A stretch of DNA of 8,535 nucleotides from Lachnospiraceae bacterium (GTDB lineage Bacteria > Bacillota > Clostridia > Lachnospirales > Lachnospiraceae), in NCBI GenBank assembly GCA_009774155.1, contig VSNE01000107.1:1-8535 (forward strand), in the 5' to 3' direction. The notes beneath the pieces are model-generated. The model was not told the DNA's origin. It did not search any database and worked only from the letters and a program-made list of their open reading frames with translations. Position numbers and translations under genes: made by a program. Positions 1-6,818 of the stretch are shown here, one piece after another (positions within the stretch are counted from its first letter, which is position 1; each line of letters begins with the position of its first letter).

Positions 1-242
1 TTGTTATCCAGAATATTAAGCTCCGCACCCAGCAGAAGCTCCAGATCTCCATGCCGACGCTCCACCACCTTCAGATTGTGAAAGTAAAAATCCTGGCAGC
101 TTCCCGGCATCCTCGGCGCATGTTCCGTGATTCCATAAACCTCCAGACCCTTTTCCTGCGCCGTCCGAATCATCTCCGTCATCGTATTGTAAGCATGTCC
201 GCTGGCAAGCGTGTGGGTATGCACGTCTAAAATATCTCTCAT
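1..242 (-). CDS. PHP-family (YcdX-like) metal-dependent phosphatase, N-terminal part
   Basis: Partial gene: the frame from the ATG at 242 (alternative ATG at 245) is open to base 1, giving 80 complete residues; the C-terminal two thirds lie outside. The start reads MRDILDVHTHTLASGHAYNT, with the PHP motif I histidines H8 and H10 and the further His H16. ITEHAPRMPGS (38-48) is the PHP motif II type, with the metal-site His H41, and LLLGAEL (70-76) carries the conserved Glu E74. HxH, the His of LASGHAYNT, TEHAP and GAE are characteristic of the YcdX-type PHP phosphatases, which bind a metal cluster and hydrolyse phosphate esters. The physiological substrate is not known from sequence. The gene lies 62-65 bases downstream of the HAD phosphatase on the same strand, so two unrelated phosphatases follow purA, probably on one transcript. 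An overlapping frame at 16-267 is a shadow and shows none of these motifs. Confidence 0.88.
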   Translation of the reverse strand, partial: MRDILDVHTHTLASGHAYNTMTEMIRTAQEKGLEVYGITEHAPRMPGSCQDFYFHNLKVVERRHGDLELLLGAELNILDN

Positions 243-250
243 CATTTTCT

Positions 251-255
251 CCTCC
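251..255 (-). promoter_or_regulatory. Shine-Dalgarno of the PHP-family gene
   Basis: GGAGG (inside GGAGGAG) on the minus strand precedes two adjacent ATG codons, at 245 and 242. The spacer is five bases to the first and eight to the second, which favours the second. Confidence 0.75.
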
Positions 256-263
256 GCCAAACG

Positions 264-298
264 CCAAGAAGCAGAAGGCCTCGCCCTCCGCTTCCCGG
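264..298 (-). promoter_or_regulatory. strong intergenic RNA hairpin without T-tract
   Basis: In the minus-strand transcript, arm CCGGGAAGCGGAGGG (298-284) pairs with CCTTCTGCTTCTTGG (278-264) across the loop CGAGG (283-279). All 15 positions pair, four of them as G-U wobbles. It begins nine bases after the HAD stop codon and ends eight bases before the GGAGG of the next gene. No run of T follows, so it does not look like an intrinsic terminator. A role in RNA processing, 3'-end protection or modulation of downstream translation is inferred. The wobbles make it an RNA feature of this strand rather than a DNA palindrome. Confidence 0.5.
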
Positions 299-307
299 TC
301 TGTTGTA

Positions 308-919
308 CTAATCGTTTATCTGTTTTAACAGCTTCCGCAAATCCTCCGCCGCCTGTTCCTGACTCTCCACCTGGATCGCATACATTCCAAGTTCTCTGGC
401 AGTCCGGATATTTGCCGCAGAATCATCTAAAAATACAGACTCCTCCGGCTTTAACTCATACCACTTGAACAGACGCTCATAAATAGCCGGGTCCGGCTTA
501 ATCAGCCGGACCGTATAGGACATAACCCCGCCGTTCATTTCCTCCAGAAAGGAAAGCTGCCCGGCCGCTTCTGTCTTTACACGCTCTGAAAAATTGGACA
601 AATAATAAACCCTGTATCCCTTTTCCTTCAAAGAACAAATCCATTCCGCAGAACCGCTCCGTTCCCTGATCAAAGTGCTCAGATCGGCAAACACAGTCCG
701 AATCTCCGGCTCCAGCTCCGGATCGTTTGCGATAAATCCCTGCAGAAGCTCTTCATTCGTCCACACGCCTCTGTCAATCTCATTCCATTCAGGACTCAGC
801 ATCATGGCTCTCCCCAGCCGATCCGCTGTCTCCCCAGAATATCCGCAGCCTGCAATATGCTCCCGCCAGCAAAAATCCACCAGCACATTTCCAATATCAA
901 ATACAATATTCTGAATCAT
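308..919 (-). CDS. HAD-superfamily (subfamily IA) phosphatase, YihX-like
   Basis: A 203-residue soluble HAD hydrolase, a likely small-molecule phosphatase working through an aspartyl-phosphate intermediate. Motif I is VFDIGNVLVD with nucleophile D8. Motif II is YYLSNFSE with S108, motif III LIKPDPAIY with K141, and motif IV VFLDDSAANI with D165 and D166. The segment between motifs I and II (about 15-90) is the size expected of a small alpha-helical cap. Motif I reads D-x-G-N-V, so the usual second Asp (acid/base) is a Gly. E. coli YihX, a glucose-1-phosphate phosphatase, has the same DLGNV wording, so YihX-like activity is possible; the substrate cannot be read from the sequence. The ATG overlaps the purA stop by four bases (ATGA), with a weak purine-rich AAGAGAG just upstream, so translation probably depends on purA. 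A role in nucleotide metabolism would be a guess from context. Confidence 0.9.
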   Translation of the reverse strand: MIQNIVFDIGNVLVDFCWREHIAGCGYSGETADRLGRAMMLSPEWNEIDRGVWTNEELLQGFIANDPELEPEIRTVFADLSTLIRERSGSAEWICSLKEKGYRVYYLSNFSERVKTEAAGQLSFLEEMNGGVMSYTVRLIKPDPAIYERLFKWYELKPEESVFLDDSAANIRTARELGMYAIQVESQEQAAEDLRKLLKQIND

Positions 920-2205
920 AATACTCTCTTTCGGAAAATAATATCGTTCCTTCCCGGCCCGTTGGATACCATCGTAATAGGAAATCCAATCTGCTCCTCC
1001 ACAAACTCTACATAGTTTCTGCAGTTCTCCGGCAGATCTTCATAATTTTTAATACCGCGGATATCACATTTCCATCCCGGAAGCGCCTTCAATACCGGTT
1101 TTGCCTTTTCCAGAAGATAGGTGGCAGGAAATTCAGAGGTTACTTCACCGTCAATCTCATAGCCCACACATACCGGAATTTCATCCAGATACCCCAGAAC
1201 ATCCAGCACCGTAAATGCCACATCCGTCGCTCCCTGCAGACGGCATCCATATCTGGAGGCCACGCAGTCAAACCATCCCATACGTCTCGGACGGCCTGTG
1301 GTTGCGCCATATTCTCCGCCGTCTCCGCCCCGCCGCCTCAGCTCGTCAGCCTCCTCGCCGAAAATCTCGCTGACAAATGCACCTGCGCCGACCGCACTGG
1401 AATATGCCTTGCAGACAGCTATGACCTGCTTAATCTCATATGGCGGAATCCCCGCGCCGATGGCGCCGTAAGCCGCCAGTGTGGAGGAAGAGGTTACCAT
1501 CGGATAAATGCCGTGGTCCGGGTCCTTCAACGTACCAAGCTGTCCCTCCAGAAGAATATTTTTTCCTTCCCTGACCGCATTCCACAAATAGGCGGATACA
1601 TCGCATACATACGGCTCCACCATTTTTTTATATTCCATCAGTTCTTTGTAAATATCTTCCGCCTTCAGCGCCGGAGCATGGTACAGATGCTCCAGAATCA
1701 CATTCTTCTGCAAAATCACACGTTCAATCTTCTCTCTCAGCTCTGCCTCATCCTGAAAAAGCTCACTGACCTGGAAGCCAACCTTCGCATACTTGTCCGA
1801 GTAGAACGGTGCAATGCCGGATTTGGTGGAGCCGAAGGATTTACCTGCCAGGCGCTCCTCCTCCAGTTTATCAAAAAGAATATGATAAGACATCACCATC
1901 TGAGCACGGTCAGATACAAGAAGCTTCGGCTCCGGAACACCCCGATCCACAATTCCCTGAAGCTCGTGAAACAGCACCGGAATATTCAGTGCAACTCCAT
2001 TACCGATAATACTGGTAGTGTGATTATAGAACACACCGGACGGAAGGGTATGAAGCGCAAATTTGCCGTAATTATTGATAATTGTATGTCCTGCATTGGC
2101 GCCTCCCTGAAACCTGACTATAATATCGGATTCCTGGCCGAGCATATCGGTAATCTTGCCTTTCCCCTCATCTCCCCAGTTTGCTCCTACAACTGCTCTT
2201 ACCAT
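916..2205 (-). CDS. purA: adenylosuccinate synthase, divergent subtype
   Basis: PurA uses GTP to couple IMP and aspartate to adenylosuccinate, the first committed step to AMP, in the cytoplasm. The protein is 429 residues, normal for bacterial PurA. Clear family motifs: P-loop-like GDEGKGK (11-17, catalytic D12), QGGANAGHT (33-41, catalytic H40), DHGIYPMVTSS (230-240), GGEYGATTGRPRRMGWFD (296-313), LDVLG (334-338) and NGPGRND near the C-terminus (415-421). Several canonical positions differ: EGQLGT (221-226) replaces the usual EGAQGT, GSTKSGIAP (125-133) replaces the TGRGIGP loop, and TVLDVL replaces TKLDVL, though the Asp is kept. I recall the same variants in PurA of other Lachnospiraceae, so this looks like an established subtype rather than decay. 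The start at 2205 is chosen from the GGAGG nine bases upstream and the family N-terminus (VRAVVGANWGDEGKGK). The TGA stop overlaps the ATG of the next gene (ATGA), pointing to translational coupling. Confidence 0.96.
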   Translation of the reverse strand: MVRAVVGANWGDEGKGKITDMLGQESDIIVRFQGGANAGHTIINNYGKFALHTLPSGVFYNHTTSIIGNGVALNIPVLFHELQGIVDRGVPEPKLLVSDRAQMVMSYHILFDKLEEERLAGKSFGSTKSGIAPFYSDKYAKVGFQVSELFQDEAELREKIERVILQKNVILEHLYHAPALKAEDIYKELMEYKKMVEPYVCDVSAYLWNAVREGKNILLEGQLGTLKDPDHGIYPMVTSSSTLAAYGAIGAGIPPYEIKQVIAVCKAYSSAVGAGAFVSEIFGEEADELRRRGGDGGEYGATTGRPRRMGWFDCVASRYGCRLQGATDVAFTVLDVLGYLDEIPVCVGYEIDGEVTSEFPATYLLEKAKPVLKALPGWKCDIRGIKNYEDLPENCRNYVEFVEEQIGFPITMVSNGPGRNDIIFRKRVL

Positions 2206-2214
2206 ATCTGTGTT

Positions 2215-2219
2215 CCTCC
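2215..2219 (-). promoter_or_regulatory. Shine-Dalgarno of purA that fixes its start
   Basis: GGAGG on the minus strand lies nine bases upstream of the ATG at 2205. It supports this start over the in-frame GTG at 2286, which would add 27 non-conserved residues and lies at or before the predicted transcription start. Confidence 0.8.
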
Positions 2220-2224
2220 ATTTC

Positions 2225-2241
2225 ACAGACCACGGGTCTGT
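2225..2241 (-). promoter_or_regulatory. perfect inverted repeat in the purA leader
   Basis: The minus-strand transcript carries ACAGACC, a CGT loop and GGTCTGT, a perfect 7-bp stem. It ends five bases before the GGAGG of purA. There is no T-tract after it, so it is not an intrinsic terminator. It could be a DNA operator half-site pair or an RNA hairpin that tunes access to the ribosome binding site. A second, weaker pair (TGCAG/CTGCA, arms at 2277-2281 and 2255-2259) lies further upstream in the same leader. No PurR box or purine riboswitch core could be recognised. Confidence 0.45.
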
Positions 2242-2291
2242 CTTATGTTTGTAATGCAGCCACATTATGTATTTCACTGCATACACAGTTT

Positions 2292-2320
2292 AGTATAGCC
2301 CAAAAAAGACGATAAGTAAA
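2292..2320 (-). promoter_or_regulatory. predicted sigma-A promoter of purA
   Basis: On the minus strand TTTACT (2320-2315; 4 of 6 against TTGACA) and TATACT (2297-2292; 5 of 6 against TATAAT) are separated by exactly 17 bases, the optimal spacing. The site starts eight bases after the polC stop codon. The expected transcription start is near 2285, giving a leader of about 80 bases before the purA ATG. The promoter implies that purA can be expressed independently of ispG-polC. It is a sequence match only, not an experimental start. Confidence 0.62.
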
Positions 2321-2327
2321 GTATCTG

Positions 2328-5300
2328 TTACTGTTTTCCGAAATCAAACAGCGATAGCTGATTAGACTCCGGCAGCCCCTCCAAAAGTCCCAGATCCCCC
2401 ATCAGGTCAATAATGGTTTTACTCAGCTTACTGCGCTCGCGAAGGTCATCCTTTGAAAGAAACGGACCCTGGGCGGCCGCTTCCACAAGGGTATCGGCCG
2501 CTTTGTCTCCCAGGCCGTCGATGGTGGACAGGGCAGGCATCAGCTTCCCGTCAATAATCTGAAACTTATGGGCCTCTGCCTTATAAATATCCACCTTCAT
2601 AAATTCAATTCCCCGGGCATACATCTCCTGCACGCTTTTCATATCCTTCAGGGTATCCAGCTCCTTCTTGGACAGAGTATCGCTCCTGCGTTTATAATCC
2701 TCCAGATAATATTCCAGCCGTTCTCTTCCCTGACACATCATTTCATAGTCAAATGCCGATGCACGGATACTGAAATAGGCGGCATAATAAGCCAGCGGAT
2801 AATTAATCTTACAGTAAGCAATCCTCCATGCCATCATCACATAGGCCGCTGCGTGGGCTTTCGGGAACATATATTTAATCTTCTTGCAGGACCAGATATA
2901 CCAGTCCGGCACTCCATGCTCTGTCATGGCCTGCTCCCACTCCGGCTTCAGTCCTTTCCCTTTACGGACGCTTTCCATAATCGTAAAAGCCTGCTCACTG
3001 TCCATACCCATGCCAATCAGATAGATCATAATATCATCACGGGTGCAGATCGCTGTGGAAATCGTTGCTTTTCCCTCCTGAATCAAAGTCTGGGCATTGT
3101 TAAGCCACACATCTGTGCCATGAGCAAGCCCTGCAATCCGCACCAGATCAGAAAAATGGGTCGGATGGGTATCAATCAGCATCTGCATGGCAAATTCCGT
3201 TCCGAATTCGGGGATTCCAAGAGAGCCAAGCCTCGTGCCGCCAATATCCTCCGGTTTAATGCCAAGAGCATCCGTATTCTGGAACAGGGACATAACAGCC
3301 GGATCATCCAAGGGAATCGCCGTCGCGTCAATTCCTGTCAAATCCTCCAGCATACGAATCATCGTAGGATCATCATGCCCCAGTATATCAAGCTTAAGCA
3401 GGTTGTGGTCAATGGAATGATAATCAAAATGAGTGGTCACAATATCTGTTGTCATATCATTTGCCGGATGCTGTACAGGAGTAAAGGAATAGATAGTCTC
3501 TCCCAGGGGAAGTACGATAATTCCTCCCGGATGCTGTCCTGTCGTCCGCCGGATGCCCGTGCAGCCCAGGACAATCCGGTCTATCTCGCAGTTCCTTTTA
3601 CTTATCCCCCGTTCTTCATAGTATCTCTTCACATAGCCGAACGCCGTCTTATCCGCCAGTGTGCCGATCGTCCCGGCTCTGTACGTCTGCCCTGCTCCGA
3701 AAATAACTTCCGTATATTTATGAGCCTTGGACTGATAGTCTCCGGAAAAATTAAGATCAATATCCGGCTCCTTATTTCCTTTGAATCCCAGAAAGGTTTC
3801 AAAGGGAATGTCAAAGCCTTCTTTTTTCAGCTTCATCCCGCATACCGGGCAATCTTTATCCGGCATATCGCAGCCTGCCATACCGGAAAATCTTTTCACC
3901 TCTTCCGAATCAAAATCGCTGTAATGGCAGCCCGGGCAAATATAGTGCGGACTTAACGGATTTACCTCTGTGATACCGGCCATAGTCGCCACAAAGGACG
4001 AACCGACAGAGCCGCGGGAGCCTACCAGATAACCGTCATCATTGGATTTCCACACCAGCTTCTGCGCAATAATATACATAACTGCAAAGCCATTGCCGAT
4101 AATGGATTTCAGTTCCCTCTCCAGCCGCTCAGTCACCACCTCCGGCAGACTCTCACCATACATTTCATGAGCTTTTTTATAGCAGATATCCCTTAAAATT
4201 TTATCGGAATCCGGAATCACCGGAGGACATTTGTCCGGACGCACCGGAGAGAGATGCTCGCACATATCCGCTATCCGGTTGGTATTGGTAATCACGACCT
4301 CTTCCGCTTTTTCAGCGCCGAGAAATGCAAATTCCTCCAGCATCTCCTCCGTAGTCCGAAGAAACAGCGGCGCCTGCAGATCCGCATCTGCAAAGCCTTT
4401 CCCGGCCATGATGATCCGGCGGTACACCTCATCCTCCGGGTCAATAAAATGTACGTCGCAGGTGGCTGCCACCGGCTTTCCGAATTCCTCGCCCAGGCGC
4501 ACAATCCGGCGTACATTTTCCCTGAGATCCTCCTTGGAGCTGACCGGATTTTTACTGTCCCGCAGCATAAATTCATTATTTCCCAGAGGCTGTATCTCCA
4601 AATAATCATAAAATTCCACAATCCGGGCAATGTCCTGTCTCGGCGCTCCTCTCAGAATTGCCTGATAAAGCTCTCCTGCCTCACAGGCAGAGCCAATGAT
4701 CAGACCCTCCCGGTATTTCAAAAGCTCGCTCTTCGGAATCCTGGGCCTTCTCGCAAAATAGTCCAGGTGGGACATAGATACCAGCCGGTACAGATTTACC
4801 CGTCCGATATCGTTTTTCGCCAGAATAATAATATGATAGGTAGGAAGCTTTTTCACGGCTTCCACATTCGCCTTTCCCATTTCGTTGATATCATCCAGCG
4901 TATATGCATCCCGCGCCTGGAACATCTCTATGAACTTTACAAAAATTTCCGCGGTGCATGCCGCATCGTCCACAGCCCTGTGATGATTCTTTAATGATAT
5001 GTTCAAAGCCTTGGCCACATGGTCAAGCTTGAATTTGCTTAAGCTTGGAAGAAGAATCCGGGCCATGGCCACCGTATCTCCCACCGTAAAATCTGCCGGA
5101 ATATTCATTCTGCGGCAGTTTTCTTCAATAAATCCTGCGTCAAATGATGCATTGTGGGCAATCAGTACACACCCTTTGCAAAAATCCAGAAACTCAGGCA
5201 GAACGTCCTCGATAGCAGGCGCGTGGATGACCATGTCGTCGCTGATTCCGGTGAGCTGCTCAATTTCAAAGGGTATCGGCTCCCCGGGATTTACAAAGGT

Positions 5301-6818
5301 GCTGAAACGGTCTGTGATCCTTGCGCCCTCCACCTTAACCGCGCCGATCTCAATAATCCGGTTATTGACCGCGCTTAAGCCCGTGGTCTCCAGGTCAAAA
5401 ACCACATATGCGCCGTCCAGGCTCTGTCCGCCGGAATTTTCCACCACTTCCTTCAGGTCATCCACAAGATACCCTTCCACTCCGTAGATTACTTTAAACT
5501 CCTCATCCTTGGAGATTGTATGGCTGGCCTCCGTAAATGCCTGCACGCAGCCGTGGTCTGTGATAGCCAGGGCCGGCATTCCCCACGCCTTTGCCCGTTT
5601 TAAAAGAACGGATACATCCGTTACGCCGTCCATATCGCTCATCTTCGTATGACAGTGCAGCTCCACACGTTTTTTATAGGAATAATCCATACGGGGCGCG
5701 GTAAAATCAGCAATCCTCTTAATACCGACTACAGAGCTGACGGTCAGCTCATGATCAAAGCGATCCAGAACCGTCATTCCCTTGAGCTTTATAAAACCGC
5801 CGGATATTACTTTTTGCTTAATATCCGGCAGGATTTCATGTCTGACAAACATTTTCACATGAATCGTATCTGTAAAGTCTGTAACGGTCAGCGTTATAAT
5901 TGTGCGTTCCCCCCGGATTTCCCTTTCCTCTATGTTCAGAATCCTGCCGCGGATGGTAACTTCCCCCATCTCCTCAATGATCTGATCCAGAGGAATCGGT
6001 TCATCTTCAAAATCCCGCCCATAGAGCACATCCGGATTGTCGCTCCTGCGGCAGCCCCGGTCCCCGAAGGAACGGTTTCCTTTCGGATATCTGCCTTTGT
6101 CAAAGCTCTTGTCTTTCCTATGCTGCCCGGCCGGACCCTCCAGGGACGCCTTTTTTTCGGAACCGTTCCCGCGCTCTGATACTAAGGCGGTTTCCCGGCT
6201 CTTAGCCTCGGCTTCCTCCCCGGCAGCTTTTTCCCTCCGAAGGTTTTCTGTCAGAAAATCAATTCTCTGCTTCAGCTCCGCCTGGCTTTTCTCCATACTC
6301 ACATGACCTTTCGGCTCCAGATATTTCACATCCACCCGGACCCGGAATCCGCATCGCTCATTGAACACTTTGTCCAAAATCCGGAGGAGATCGTCCACAG
6401 CTTCTTTATCATAGATTCTGTTGGAGATTCCTACAGTCACTGTATGCTCATCCGGAAACTCCAGCTTTGCGTTCTTCATAATGCTGCGCTTGTAGGGACT
6501 GTACACCTCAAGCTCTGTCAGAACGCTCTCCTCATACACTGACCACAGCTTTTCCGGCGTATACTGTCCGGAAAGCAGAAATTTTTCAAAAATATGCACC
6601 TGCACCTTCCGGTAGCCGAAAATCTGGCGCTGAATCTGCTTTGCCAACTGAAAAAGCTGATTTTTGGCAATCAGCTTTTTACTCGTAATATAAACTCTAA
6701 GCACGTCCTGTCTCGGAGTCGTGGCTACCTTTGTCACCACTGTCTGGGCAAGGAGCGCATAGGACTGTTCATCCACCTGAAGAGTCCGGAACACGTCAAA
6801 AAACGGTTTTTCATTCAT
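2328..6818 (-). CDS. polC: DNA polymerase III alpha subunit, PolC type
   Basis: Main replicative polymerase of low-GC Gram-positives with built-in 3'-5' proofreading. Length is 1496 residues from the ATG at 6818; B. subtilis PolC is about 1437. Order: N-terminal domains (1-190), charged linker (about 191-265), OB fold (about 280-370), then a PHP domain opening with HCHT (H388, H390) and TDHG (H422). The PHP domain is split by a DEDDh exonuclease: DLE (D475, E477), HNASFD (D560), HRAVDD (H613, D618). PHP motifs resume at C712 and at D788/H790. The polymerase core has GSRGSVGSS (933-941), a zinc motif (C961, C964, C983, C990, C993), PDIDLNFSG with D1019 and D1021, and LLKLDILGHDDP with D1144, matching the catalytic Asp triad. 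The C-terminal QLSLF (1487-1491) is a beta-clamp binding motif. The ATG start has GGAG ten bases upstream and overlaps ispG by 8 bases. An in-frame GTG at 6839 would add seven residues but lacks a clear ribosome binding site. Confidence 0.98.
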   Translation of the reverse strand: MNEKPFFDVFRTLQVDEQSYALLAQTVVTKVATTPRQDVLRVYITSKKLIAKNQLFQLAKQIQRQIFGYRKVQVHIFEKFLLSGQYTPEKLWSVYEESVLTELEVYSPYKRSIMKNAKLEFPDEHTVTVGISNRIYDKEAVDDLLRILDKVFNERCGFRVRVDVKYLEPKGHVSMEKSQAELKQRIDFLTENLRREKAAGEEAEAKSRETALVSERGNGSEKKASLEGPAGQHRKDKSFDKGRYPKGNRSFGDRGCRRSDNPDVLYGRDFEDEPIPLDQIIEEMGEVTIRGRILNIEEREIRGERTIITLTVTDFTDTIHVKMFVRHEILPDIKQKVISGGFIKLKGMTVLDRFDHELTVSSVVGIKRIADFTAPRMDYSYKKRVELHCHTKMSDMDGVTDVSVLLKRAKAWGMPALAITDHGCVQAFTEASHTISKDEEFKVIYGVEGYLVDDLKEVVENSGGQSLDGAYVVFDLETTGLSAVNNRIIEIGAVKVEGARITDRFSTFVNPGEPIPFEIEQLTGISDDMVIHAPAIEDVLPEFLDFCKGCVLIAHNASFDAGFIEENCRRMNIPADFTVGDTVAMARILLPSLSKFKLDHVAKALNISLKNHHRAVDDAACTAEIFVKFIEMFQARDAYTLDDINEMGKANVEAVKKLPTYHIIILAKNDIGRVNLYRLVSMSHLDYFARRPRIPKSELLKYREGLIIGSACEAGELYQAILRGAPRQDIARIVEFYDYLEIQPLGNNEFMLRDSKNPVSSKEDLRENVRRIVRLGEEFGKPVAATCDVHFIDPEDEVYRRIIMAGKGFADADLQAPLFLRTTEEMLEEFAFLGAEKAEEVVITNTNRIADMCEHLSPVRPDKCPPVIPDSDKILRDICYKKAHEMYGESLPEVVTERLERELKSIIGNGFAVMYIIAQKLVWKSNDDGYLVGSRGSVGSSFVATMAGITEVNPLSPHYICPGCHYSDFDSEEVKRFSGMAGCDMPDKDCPVCGMKLKKEGFDIPFETFLGFKGNKEPDIDLNFSGDYQSKAHKYTEVIFGAGQTYRAGTIGTLADKTAFGYVKRYYEERGISKRNCEIDRIVLGCTGIRRTTGQHPGGIIVLPLGETIYSFTPVQHPANDMTTDIVTTHFDYHSIDHNLLKLDILGHDDPTMIRMLEDLTGIDATAIPLDDPAVMSLFQNTDALGIKPEDIGGTRLGSLGIPEFGTEFAMQMLIDTHPTHFSDLVRIAGLAHGTDVWLNNAQTLIQEGKATISTAICTRDDIMIYLIGMGMDSEQAFTIMESVRKGKGLKPEWEQAMTEHGVPDWYIWSCKKIKYMFPKAHAAAYVMMAWRIAYCKINYPLAYYAAYFSIRASAFDYEMMCQGRERLEYYLEDYKRRSDTLSKKELDTLKDMKSVQEMYARGIEFMKVDIYKAEAHKFQIIDGKLMPALSTIDGLGDKAADTLVEAAAQGPFLSKDDLRERSKLSKTIIDLMGDLGLLEGLPESNQLSLFDFGKQ

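Noticed and set aside
16..267. Minus-strand frame of 83 codons
   Set aside because: It overlaps the PHP-family frame, which has conserved metal-binding motifs and a good ribosome binding site; this frame has neither.
2206..2286. 27-residue N-terminal extension of PurA from a GTG at 2286
   Set aside because: The GTG has no clear Shine-Dalgarno, lies at the predicted transcription start, and the added residues are unlike the PurA N-terminus. The ATG at 2205 has GGAGG nine bases upstream.
1513..2298. Plus-strand open frame of 261 codons opposite purA
   Set aside because: Antisense shadow of a well-conserved enzyme gene, with no family motif and no ribosome binding site that I can see.
2302..2325. 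Possible intrinsic terminator after polC (T6 at 2307-2302)
   Set aside because: The only upstream stem is a 5-bp AT-rich pairing (AGTAA/TTACT) that overlaps the promoter -35 element; too weak to call.
2568..3956. Plus-strand open frame of 462 codons opposite polC
   Set aside because: It lies wholly antisense to the conserved PolC catalytic core. Its translation is low in recognisable motifs and rich in His, Ile and Cys, as expected for a complementary frame, and polC motifs are intact there.
4900..5400. Exonuclease domain within the polC frame as a possible gene fusion oddity
   Set aside because: A DEDDh exonuclease inserted in the PHP domain is the normal architecture of PolC.
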